From Parasponia andersonii (taxonomy: Eukaryota; Streptophyta; Magnoliopsida; Rosales; Cannabaceae): a DNA stretch of 64,000 bases. Position 1 is the first letter of the stretch, and the number at the start of each line of letters is the position of its first letter. Location of the stretch: the NCBI GenBank assembly GCA_002914805.1, contig JXTB01000134.1, positions 125,299-189,298 on the forward strand, read 5' to 3'. The notes beneath the pieces are model-generated. The model saw only the letters and a program-made list of their open reading frames with translations, was not told the DNA's origin and ran no database searches. Position numbers and translations under genes: made by a program. Positions 1 through 10,218 of the stretch are shown here, piece after piece.

Positions 1-403
1 CACTCTGGGACTCACGTCGCTCATCGATGACCCGAGAAAACATGCGAAGAGTGAGCTGCTATGCAAACAAAATCTTGCCAGCAGACCTCGAAAAAGCTCG
101 CACTCTGGGACTCACGTCGCTCGTCGATGACCCGAGAAAACGTGCGAAGAGTGAGTTGCTGTGCAAACGAAAACTTGCCAGCAGATCTTGAAAATGCTCG
201 CACTCCAGGACTCACATCGCTCATTGATGACCCGATAAAACGTACGAAGAGGAGATAGCTGCGTACCAAAAACTCGCCAGCAAACCTCGAAAACGATCGT
301 ACTCTGGGAGTCGAATCATGCAAAAAGACACTTGTCGACGACCCAAAAAAACGTACAAAGGAAAAAGGGGGCGTACAACCAAAAAGCTAGCCAGCAGACC
401 CCC
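1..403. repeat. Tandem repeat of about 100 bp, Tat element (left copy)
   Basis: About four head-to-tail units begin at 1, 101, 201 and about 300. Each contains the words CTCACGTCGCTC, GACCCGAGAAAA and TTGCCAGCAGA, and the fourth unit decays towards 403. The array is the reverse complement of the 99-bp array at 61063-61656 and occupies the same place in its element, between the end of pol and the antisense gene. The first two units here are 100 bp, so the reading frame is not kept, unlike the right copy. The array probably continues beyond the window edge. Confidence 0.85.
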
Positions 404-540
404 GAAGGAACACTTTTAGCTACACGAAAAGCTAAAGGAAGGCAGGGTCAGAATCCACCCGATGGAAGTGGATCCTCCCTTAGGAATGTTTTGACTACAT
501 GAAAAGATAAAGGGAAACATACTCTAGCCAAGTAAAGATC
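404..540. repeat. Short tandem repeat related to the 75-bp array of the right Tat copy
   Basis: Two diverged units carry AGCTACACGAAAAGCTAAAG and ACTACATGAAAAGATAAAGG, each followed or preceded by a GGATCC/GGAAGTGGATCC-like stretch. They match, in reverse complement, the 75-bp units at 60871-61061. Confidence 0.6.
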
Positions 541-1162
541 TATCTTTGCATGGTCAGGATGTGAACAGATTTGGAGTCTACCCGTTGGAAGTAGTCCAGA
601 GACAAACCAAACGTGAAAGCAAGAATCAAGATTAAAGCCTATTTATTATGTCCTAAAAATACAAAGTGCGCGGATAATGGTGGTGAGCACTCAGGAGCCC
701 TACTTACGAGGTGCAGGTTTAGAGCAGATTCTTAAGGAGACGTCAGAATGATAATGCCCTATTTGTTCCCGATAAGAACCAAGCCTAGGCCTTCTCCTCT
801 GCAACGACGGGTCTAAGCAATGGTCGACCAATCCCTGGAGCTGGTTCCGAGCACGGTCCCATTTGGGGTCGGAGAAATCCAACCACACGCGTGGGTCGAA
901 CTCTGCCAAAACAAGTTATAATGAGAGTTATATTTCTGCAAATCCGGATGAGCCAAAGCTTGCACCCCTATTTCCGAAGCTAGTCCAAATAATCATGACC
1001 CGAGGAAGGCTCACTAATAATCCGAAATCGAGTCCTTACAATTATTTATACAAACGGTCGGACGCAAAAGAAAACAGTCAAAAAATGGTGGTGCTTTCCT
1101 TATTATTTATTCGAAGGGTTACAATGAATGATTAGCTTTATAAATATATAGAATTGGGGGTC
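541..1162. other. Non-coding spacer of the left Tat element
   Basis: This lies 3' of the antisense gene and matches (inverted) 60182-60870 of the right copy in patches, for example the block around 840-1030. Short open frames occur but do not stay open in the other copy. No gene was recognised. Confidence 0.6.
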
Positions 1163-4100
1163 CTAGTTACCTCCGTCCGAGGAGGCGTAGCCAACCCCAG
1201 TGCTTGGACCAGCCTCGGAGAAGGGTGGCGTGGCCGGATCAGATTCGTCACTAGATACGACGACCGCGCCAGACCCTTCACCAGTTGAGACCCCGAGGCT
1301 AGGCTGAATGTCCAGGGCTTCTGGAGTTCGATCTGGCGGACCAGAAGCAGGGACAAGCTCTGCGGCACCAGGGGCAGATGTAGAGGGCCCATCCTTCTCC
1401 GCAGCAAGCATCTCCAGCACGTCAGCTGGGCATGTGATTCTGATCTCGTCCCCGAGCTGCTGCATGTAGTGCTTGATAGAGTAGTGGTCCCTCTCAATGC
1501 CTTTTTGATCGTCAAATTGGTCTGGCATCACCACCTCAGCGTGGTTTTCAAACTCTCTATTCTCCCAGCCAGACCTGTAACTTTCCGTAGAAAGAACGTC
1601 CACCTGCTTCTGGTACCTTGTTTTTAACTTCTCCGCATCCACTAGTCTATCCTTCAGCGCCGCCAATCTGAATTCCGCCTGCCGCTACGATAAGTCGACC
1701 AATAAAGAGTTAATACCAGCAAGGTCCTCGCAATGTTTACGAGATATCTCCACCTGAGCACCCATCAAATTTTTATGGTCTAGAAAGAGATATCGGTTTA
1801 CCTCATGGGACCGATCAAGTCTGCGTTGCAGAGCATGGGCTTCTAGCTTGGTTGCTGCCTTGGCTTTTCTCGCTTCCTTGGCGTCCTCCACAGCCTGGTC
1901 ACGAGCGATAAAGGCCAGTCCCATCTCTGCCCCAGCACTCTGTAGCTCTTGCTCTTTGATCCTTAGCTCACTCTGAGCCAGCCTGGTGGCTTCGGATTGG
2001 GCAAGCCTGTCGGCATCCGCCTGAGCCAATCTCGCAGCTAGCTCCTCGCTTCTGGCTCTCTCGACACTCAGAGCGTGCGCCACCGCACTGCTAACCCTCG
2101 CTTCCTCGAGGCCCCGATATACATCGAAGTCAGACCTCAATTCGGCGAGGGCGGCCTCGCTGCGCTCGGCTAGCACAGAACGGGAGCTCAGCTCCTCAGT
2201 CAGATCCCTGACGTGAGCAGAGTAGAAGGACTGGATGGCGAACAGCTGCAAGTTAAACAACAAAGGAGGGGGTCAGCATTTACCAAAGATGTTGAAAAAC
2301 ATAAAAGCACCCGAATGTAACAAACCTGCGCAAGAGTGCGGGTAGTGACGAGCTCGACATTCTCTGACGTAAGGGCCTCCAGCTCCGGCTCTGTGGCTGG
2401 ACCATCCCTTTGAGTGTCGCCCAAACCCGGGTGCTACGGCCCCGCCTTGCTGGCTATAAGGGCGTCCTCTCTACCCGCCGGGCATGCCTCCAGAGCAGGG
2501 GCGATAGGGACCGAGAGAGGTCCAGAGCTATCAAGAACGTCGTCGACCAAGGTGGGAGGCGGTGTACCTCTTATGGGCTGGCCGCTGCGTGCTGACCATT
2601 TTCTTCTTAGAAGGGTCAGCGTCGCCCCATCATCATCACTGTCAGACGAAAGGACGACCCTGCCCTTCTTCTCCACCCGGCCCTCTTCCTCATTGGATGA
2701 GCCGACCTCGCGTTGCCGCTTTGTAGGGACCGGGGGAGGGGAGGAGAGTCTGGACTTCAATCTTGGAGCTCCCCCACTGAGCTCGGCAATCTCTCCACCG
2801 AGGCTAACAGCACTCGATTTCGAACCAGAGTCAGGGGTGGGTGAGATCACTGCTGTAGACCCCCCAGTCAGACTTGGCGCCGTCTCTTCTTCGCGCACGA
2901 TCAGGATGGCAGACGGTCCCCCAGGTGGAGATCTACCTGCGTCGGAGCGGGGAGCCACTGGTTTTGCTCCTCCTGAATGCACCACGAGGCGCCGGCCAGC
3001 AGATGCCTTGGCTTGAGCTTTAGATGCCGTGGCACCCCCTTTGGTGGGAGAGGGGCCAGCTGACGGGCCCGTCTCAGAACTTGTGAAGAACAAATGATGA
3101 AATTAGTTTGCGATCACGGTCTGACCCACAAAAACTCAAAGATTCGAAAATAAACTCACCCCTAGCCCTCTTGGGGCGGCGTTTTCTTCCTTGCGGAGCC
3201 TGACGCATTCCGCGGCCACAAGCCTCACAGCCTCCTCGAGCTCGTGATTGGACGACACTACCAGATCGTTGATGCCTGCCAACTTACTTGAAGCCACAAC
3301 CTGCCGACTTACCATGGTGATCCGGTCACTTTCATCCCGGCGAAATCGGTTCAGGGCGGAGGCGTCAAGTCGACTCTTCAAGTACTTGGTAATGACCCAG
3401 GTATCCAAAGGGAAGGGAAGGTATGAGACCATCCTGGGCATCAGGTTCATCGTTAGGGGGTTAAGGACGGCTTGAATGTACCTGCATTCCCCCGGAGAGC
3501 TGAAGATTATGATCTCCTCCAGGCTTTTGAGCCGCCCAGCTGACAGGTGCGGCTCAAACCTGCTTTCCTCTGCTGAGGTTGTACAAGACAAAGTAACATG
3601 AGCAATAATATCGGGAGAGGACCCAGACCCAAAGATCATGGCCTAATACTTACTCTGCAGGAAGACTGAGGGGACTTAGAAATGTTCTCCGTTCACCCAA
3701 GGGGAGCACCACGCCCCTCCAACGGCATAAAGCCTGGCGTGAGAGTCTCATTGTTTGTCTGACCGCGGCAACCCCCAAAAGATGTGGCGCCCAGGCAGCG
3801 GCTGGAGATAGAAGGTGGGGTAGAAGCCCTTCTTGGGGATAAGAATAAGCTTCTATGCATAAAAGACCACCTCCAGGTCGATATGCATGTTATAGATAAC
3901 TGACAGAGCAGAAAGCCCCATCAGAATCATAATCCCATTTGCATTCAGCTACATCGGATGGATTCCCGTCAAGGCAAAAAATTGGTGGATTAAGGGAGGA
4001 AGAGGGAATCGCAGACAGTCCAGATGCTTCCTACCCAGGACGATAGAACCCTCGGAGGCGCAAGGGCGAAGGTACCAGTCTGTAGGGCCCTCAACCCGTT

Positions 4101-4197
4101 GAAGCGTCACTCCTCCGGGGAGGCAGAGCTGCCTCCTCAGTGAATCTAATTCTGAATCCATAACGGGTTGTAATTCCTGGTTTTGATTTGAAGCCAT
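1163..4197 (-). pseudogene. Antisense accessory gene of a Tat-lineage retrotransposon, left copy (four exons, broken)
   Basis: This is the counterpart of the gene at 57190-60181. Exons read by alignment to that copy: 4197-3654, 3569-3160, 3080-2326 and 2245-1163; the introns of 84, 79 and 80 bp start with GT. The first exon starts MASNQNQELQ and resembles the putative gypsy-type transposon family (Transposase_28); its function is unknown. Exon 3 is rich in Ser, Pro and acidic residues. Exon 4 encodes a long Ala/Glu/Arg-rich coiled coil and ends in a Ser/Gly/Asp-rich tail. Breaks: TAG at codon 83 (3951-3949), further stops in exon 1, a one-base loss near the end of exon 2, the exon 3 acceptor AG changed to AA at 3082-3081 (a new AG lies one base on), a stop near 2435, and one TAG near 1683 in exon 4. 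Exon 4 is 1083 nt, exactly as in the right copy. Exon borders are inferred; there is no transcript evidence. Confidence 0.75.
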
Positions 4198-4320
4198 TGT
4201 TTCGAAACGCGACTGGAAGAGTGAGAGTCTTTAGAAGAGAAGGAAGCAGAAACCTTAGGATTTTATGAGGTTGGAATGATTGAAAATTTTGGTAAAATGA
4301 TAAATGAACACAATTACGGT

Positions 4321-4459
4321 TTTTATAGGGGAGAAGCCGAAGAGTTTTTTTCTGGAAAAGGGGAGAATAAGGGAAACCGAGCAGTCAGAACTTCAAAATT
4401 CAAACAGATCTCGTGATGAGGGATGACGTACCTCCGCATCGGGAAGGGAGAACCACGTG
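4321..4459 (-). promoter_or_regulatory. Putative promoter of the left antisense gene (G-box plus TATA box)
   Basis: On the minus strand a CACGTG G-box (4459-4454) is followed exactly 132 bp later by TATAAAA (4327-4321), 130 bp before the antisense ATG at 4197. The right copy has the same pair at the same 132-bp spacing, which suggests a real conserved promoter rather than chance. Confidence 0.6.
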
Positions 4460-4520
4460 CGTCCCCTAGATTGGAGGAATGGAGAGATGATTTCCCCACC
4501 TAATGGACACGAGTCCATCA

Positions 4521-4540
4521 AGTAGGGAAATGAGGGCAGT
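4521..4540 (+). other. Polypurine tract of the left Tat element
   Basis: A purine-rich stretch, AGTAGGGAAATGAGGGCAGT, abuts the LTR start TGTGGGACCC. It would prime plus-strand DNA synthesis. The right copy has a near-identical tract in the same position. Confidence 0.7.
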
Positions 4541-5330
4541 TGTGGGACCCGTTCCCGAGCCATATGCCATGTGGAAGGCCACGCGGGTCGCACGTGATCT
4601 CGCAATCGGCCGTTAGGCAGTCCGAAGTTAGGACCGAGCCTATCACTGACCCTGGACAGTCTGGCCAGTCTGACCCCAACCTCGACAGCTTAGGGTCGGA
4701 AGCCCCAAGGGTCTGCCATCTGGGTATAGTGGCCCTTACCTCGATAGTCGGGAGGGTCAGAAGCCCCAAGAGTCTTCAGACTGAATATAGTAGAAAGCAA
4801 CTCACGGCTCCAGACCCAGACAGAGTATTTAATGCGATCCTGGGTAGGTGTGTGCCAGGGACAAGCCGTCCTGACAGAACGATGATTTACCCAAATCTTA
4901 CTCTTGACAGATTGAAGCCATAGGAGGCGGTGAAAATCAGGCCACGGTAGCACAGAGGAGATCGCAGAAATCTCGGCCCGTGACTGCTGAAAAAGATTTT
5001 GAGTACCACACGGTACACAATCTCAGGACTACATATATAAGAGCCATGCGTTCCCAAGAGGGGCATGTACGCTTAAAAAGAGATATATATAGAAAAGTCT
5101 GTGAACAAGAAACAGATAGATATTCATACTGAAATATTTTCCTTACTACCCAACACAAAGATAAACCACTGACTTAAGCATCGGATAGTCTTTGCAGGTA
5201 GCCACCCCCACCTCTCCGATCTTGCTTGGAGTTCAGAGGACTTTGGGATAGCAAGGACACGTGGACAGTTGGAGAATACAGCATCAGCAGTTCGAGGCAC
5301 GTGGCCGGCTGGTGAGAAACCGCTCCAACA
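4541..5330 (+). mobile_element. 3' LTR of a Tat-lineage Ty3/gypsy element (left copy)
   Basis: The LTR is about 790 bp, runs from TGTGGGACCC to CGCTCCAACA and follows the polypurine tract. It aligns base by base, in reverse complement, with 56847-56020. A TATA motif is at 5032-5040. The sequence next to the end is GTTAT (possible target duplication), but the partner end is outside the window. Confidence 0.85.
5032..5040 (+). promoter_or_regulatory. TATA box of the Tat LTR (left copy)
   Basis: CATATATAA sits inside the LTR, downstream of CTCAGGACT and upstream of GAGCCATGCG. The equivalent place in the right LTR holds a longer TA run (56309-56320, minus strand). Confidence 0.6.
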
Positions 5331-8300
5331 GTTATTATTAAAAAAAAATTATCCTTTCTTTTATTAATTTTGTTAAGTTGAATTGACGGAATCTGATTAG
5401 GTAGAGTAATCTATTTATCACAGATGTTCACCAATGGATTAGTTATACAACCATTTGATTTAACTTCATTATTTTAACGGAAAGCATGTATCTTAACCAA
5501 ATGATCATTAGGAACACAAGTTTCCCTTTCGATTTTAATTTCCCATTTAGGAAGAAATATGACAATGATTAATATATAGGGCTATTTCAATAAGTATAGA
5601 GCAAAATCTTTCGCCACTCCTCCCAAATAAAACAGCCTTCTTTTCTTTGAAATATTCCAAAAGTTAGAATTTCAAGTACAACTCCATTAAAAAAATTGAA
5701 AAAAAAAAACGAAAATGCACATCTTACGTAAATTTTGAGAAGAGAAATTAAGGAATTTAAATAGTTGTTTATATGGATATAAAAACAATTACTGAAATTT
5801 TGACTGGAATTGCAGTTGTTGCATTAATAACCATTTGATTGGCAGAATTGGACTCAAGCATTGAGTTGTATAAGATTGAATTGGATTGAATTATATTAGT
5901 ATTACAACTTACTTATAAAAATGTGAGATTGAACTAAATAAATAAAAAAAATGGTAAATAAAGTACGTAGGATCACATTATTAGGAAAATGTATTATAAC
6001 ATATTATATGGGAACATATGTTGGATCCACATTATTGGAAAAATGAGAAAAATAAATAAATAGGAAAAGAAAGAGTAGGGCCAACTTTTATTGAGAATGG
6101 ATAAAGAAGAGGAAAGAAGTATTGTAACTCATCCTCTATTTGGGTTAAAACAGTCTTCTCTTAAGTTCTTATTTTATCCCCTTATAAAATTCTCTCTCTC
6201 ATTTTCTTACACCAAACAATGACCGAACAAAATAGTCTAATCCCTTCCTGAGTAATGTGCACCAAACACCAAAGGTCAAGCGAGTCGGCACATAAATTAT
6301 CAAAGTCATTTACAATCTAGTCTCAGTACATGGCCAACAAAAACAAAAGGAAAAAAAAAATGGAAGACTTGAAATTTAAATCAAACTTCAAGTCGAAAGT
6401 TGGCTTATTTGTAAGTTTATATTATTTTTAATTTGTGTTTGTTTGCTTCGAAGGAAAAAGTTGGATATAGTGAAGTGATATGATTAGGATTTACATCCAA
6501 CGGCAGAAAGCGTCAAGCATATTCAAAGTTGTTATGGGTGGAAATTCATAGGACGTTGGCCAATCTCTTCACCTTTACTCATTGGTTTTGGTACTAAATT
6601 TTTTAATTATTAGATCATGAAAAGAGTTCAAGTGTAGATTCAAATGATTTTGGAGCTTTTTCAACCCAAAAAAGGTGGTTGTTCTTAAAAGCAAACGTCC
6701 AAACTCAGATCTCCAATGTAACATTTAGATCCAAAGCATAAGCCTAAAACCATGTGAGATTGCTTATGAGTCGGATATTGCCAGCTTGTCTATAAATGTT
6801 GTTACTGCCAAACACACTGGTAACTTAACTTCTTGTTATTAATATTGATTAGTAAAACATTTGATCTTGTATATTAATTGGATTGAGATAGTTTTATTTG
6901 GGTTTCAAGCCTGTTTTTATTGTTTAAAAACCCACTACAAGAGCACTCAGAAGTTGAAATCATTCGTTGGCATATTACTCTGGTATAACACACACAAAAA
7001 GTTTTTTCTTTTTAAAAGTTTTATTGTCTTACACCTCAATTCTTTCACATAAAATCACGTCTTTACTTCTTGCAGAAGTCAAGTCATCATCTTATTCTAT
7101 AGAAGATAAGCTAGCTCGGCCACCTTTCAACAGCATTTGCATTATGGGATAAATAAATAAACAATGAGCAAAGTTACCAGTTAATTCTATTGAGTCACCG
7201 ATAAACATCAACTTCACCTCAAATTGAATCCTATCCCATCCTTTTGAGTCATGCAAAAGAACAAAAACGATGTGCATGTTTGTTAATCAATTCTTATTGA
7301 ATGGGATATTAAAGTGATAAGTATACTATATCTTGATTTTAGGTTCGAGTCACACGAAATTAGGCGTGAAAATTTATTATTTTTAATAGGATGGTCTAAG
7401 AATTAGACACGGTAGTAAATATTTTTCTTTAATTTATAATAAATGAAAATCATTAATAAAACTCCACTTCAAAAAGAAAAAGATTAAGTGAATTATTTGT
7501 AAAATCAGTTTTGTCTTTTGCACTATTATTCTTGCATTTTTAGATCAGAAAACTTGAATAAAGCTTTTTTAAAATCTCGGACAAGATAATTTTACGATTG
7601 ACGTAATCCCTCTTTAAACAGTGAGACCCATTTAAATTTGTATTTTTATGCATTATTTTTCTTCCAAATGGTCTGTGTTAAACTTCCTACCGGGATAAAT
7701 AGCATTACTCAGAAAATTTATATATATAGCTCCAAAAAAAAAACTAAATATTACGTTTCACATATTTTGATATGATTATAGCATCATAGTAGATACATGC
7801 CTTATTTTTTTTTTCAAAAAAATTCGAGCTGTTGGGATAACAATGCCTTGTTTCTATATCCAAAACCCCATCCCAATTCCCACCAACCTCTTCATCTCTC
7901 TCTTTCTTTAATTATTTATTTTAATTAAAAAAAAGGCACACAAGGAAAATTTGGAATTAACTGTAAAATAAAATTTTTCCCGTAAAAACTTTTATATAAT
8001 TAGTAAAACTTGAAATTTGCCCCCAGATGGGGCAAGAAAGAATGGAATTACCTACAGATATAGTAGAAATCATCCAAATTACCCATTGGAGGGAGTACTA
8101 CCTTACTACTCTACTGAAAAAAATAAAAAAATCCCTTAACTTTCCAGTTGCATTTCAGCCTATTATTAACTAATTCTCCCTAAAATCTTTAGACAAAAAA
8201 TAAAAACAAAATTATAATATAATGATAATAATTAATAGAATAGTTTTTGAATGAATAATAATAGAATTTATTACAGGTTGGCTTATATTAACCATTCACA

Positions 8301-8455
8301 CACGTAATACAACAGAGTACCGAGTCTTATAAGAAACAAAGAACAGAGGGAAAAAAAAAAATAATAGCAAGGGACGAAGCTAGAAGTGGTATAGGACAGA
8401 GAGAGACAGCAGAGACTCGAGACCACCATCACCACCGCCACCACCAAGTTTAGCC
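5331..8455. other. Gene-free AT-rich stretch upstream of the cyclin gene
   Basis: No coding region was recognised; the longest open frames are about 60 codons and AT-rich. It contains one SINE copy (7305-7428). The last 100 bases before 8456 are GA-rich and then CCACC-rich (8395-8452), as in a plant 5' leader. I saw no convincing TATA box for the cyclin. Confidence 0.6.
7305..7428 (+). mobile_element. tRNA-derived SINE, copy 1
   Basis: A B-box, GGTTCGAGTCA, is at 7342-7352, with a degenerate A-box region about 35 bp before it. The body (TAGGCGTGAAAATTTATTAT, then AGACACGGTAGTAAATATTT) matches copy 2 at 54655-54788. Limits are approximate and no clear target duplication was found. Confidence 0.6.
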
Positions 8456-10218
8456 ATGGCAGAGGAGCTAGAGAGTCCAGACGCAGTAATGCCCAGAGTC
8501 CTAACATTCCTCTCCTCTCTGCTCCAGCGAGTGGCAGAGTCAAACGACCTGAACCGCCATTTCGAGGCCCAAAAGATCTCGGTCTTCCATGGCCTGACCC
8601 GGCCCACCATCTCCATCCACAGCTACCTCCAGAGGATCTTCAAGTACGCCAACTGTAGCCCGTCTTGCTTCGTGGTCGCCTACGTCTACCTCGACCGCTT
8701 CACGCAGAGTCAGCCATTGCTGCCCATCAATTCCTTCAATGTCCATCGCTTGCTCATTACCAGTGTCATGGTCTCCGCCAAGTTCATGGACGATATGTAA
8801 GTTTATCTCAATTGTTCTTAGTGGGATTTCTCTGAGTTTAATATACCTGAATTGGGTTTTTTTTTATTTTTATTTGTAGAAATATTTATTTATTTTTAGC
8901 CAATTGTGTTTGTTGAATTTCGCTTATTTGATAGCATGAGATCTGATAATATTGAATTTCCCATCTGGAATTGAATCTTTTAAACCAAGGAGAACCGGGT
9001 TTTGCTTTAAATTTATCAACTTTGCTAGAGAAATTTTTTTTTCCCCAATTTTGATGCTTATTTTACTGACATTTTGTTCCTCTGTTACAAGGGGTCAAAC
9101 TCTCAAAGGACCCTTTTTTCTTTTGTTGAGATCAAAAAAATCTAATCAATTAAAATTATTAGGAAAAAAAAATGCATTCTACTGATTTAGCACATTAGTC
9201 ATACTAATGATAGCATTCGTGGAATCAACTAGTGCTAAGAAAATGCATTTTACTGGTTTAGGCACACTAGGCATAATAATGACAACAATGGTGGAATCAG
9301 GCAGTGACAAGAAAATGAAGTCTTTTCGTTGTGAGAAGTGTCCTTTTTTGGCAGGCAATTTGTCTGAGATATAGTCTTGCTGTCTATGTCTGTCAAGGCA
9401 TGCCAATGAATTTTAACACGAAGGGAAAAACACAAACATGATGACAGTGAGTGAATAATGACAGCCTAATCAAGCCCGCGTTTTCTGCCGAAAGAGTACA
9501 TTGCCAACTTGGCATTGCTCAATGATTGGCATAAAACATTTTGCTTTTCTGCAGTACTTGGTTGTGGTTTGACTGTCGTTGTTTACAATGTGAGAAGCTG
9601 TCATTGTAGCTTTTAAGTAGGTATGTATAATGTCATCTGTATCAGCTAATAAACTTGCATAAATAATTCTTTTCCTAGAATATTCACTCCTTTTTTTTAA
9701 AAAAAAAAAAAGGACTTGATGGGCCAACCTGAACTTTACTTTAGGGTCCAGTAAATAGCATTGAGATTCCCATTTATCTAGACTAAGTCTATTAAATAAC
9801 ATGGTTGTTTTCTTAAAATATCCAGAAATGTTTTTGAAACAAGTTTTTACATGTGTGTATTAAATATCTTTTAATGTAAAGTTTTATTCTATCAACTCTT
9901 CTAATATAGTGTATTATTTGTAACACATTCACTTGGGTTATTTTCAGGTATTACAATAATGCATACTATGCTAAAGTTGGAGGAATCAGCACAACAGAGA
10001 TGAACCTACTTGAGGTGGACTTCTTATTTGGTTTGAGCTTCCAATTAAATGTGACACCCAACACCTTCCACACCTACTGTTCTTACCTTCAAAGAGAGAT
10101 GTTACTTCAGTCTCCTCTACACTTAGCAGAACATCCTTTAGATACTCCTAAACCAATTAAGATCCATGGCTGCTTTAACGAAGACGAATCTTCTCATCAA
10201 AAAGAGCTAGCGGTTTAG
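8456..10218 (+). CDS. U/P-type cyclin (CYCU4-like), two exons
   Basis: Exon 1 is 8456-8796 and exon 2 is 9948-10218. The 1151-bp intron has GTAAGT and TTTTCAG borders and splits the Met-114 codon as AT|G. The product has 203 residues, the usual size for plant U-type (P-type, PHO80-like) cyclins, which bind a cyclin-dependent kinase (CDKA in Arabidopsis) in the nucleus. Visible features: a short N-terminus, then a cyclin box from about residue 20 to 145 with YLQRIFKY, VAYVYLDRF, LLITSVMVSAKF and, across the splice, YYNNAYYAKVGGIS and LEVDFLFGLSFQLNV. The tail after about residue 160 is short and polar. The start lies in a good context (TTTAGCCATGGC). No frame damage was seen, so this is the one host gene here that looks functional. 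Assignment to the CYCU4 subgroup is from overall similarity and is less certain than the family. Confidence 0.93.
9170..9311. repeat. 71-bp tandem duplication in the cyclin intron
   Basis: Two diverged head-to-tail copies, 9170-9240 and 9241-9311, both begin AAATGCATT and share GTGGAATCA and GACAAGAAAATG/GCTAAGAAAATG ends. They lie mid-intron, away from the splice sites. Confidence 0.7.

Noticed and set aside
2414..3016. 200-codon plus-strand frame
   Set aside because: It is the complement of exon 3 of the antisense gene, whose reading is supported by the second copy.
4540..4953. Open frames of 80-127 codons in the left LTR
   Set aside because: They lie within the LTR, are not kept in the right LTR, and show no protein signature.
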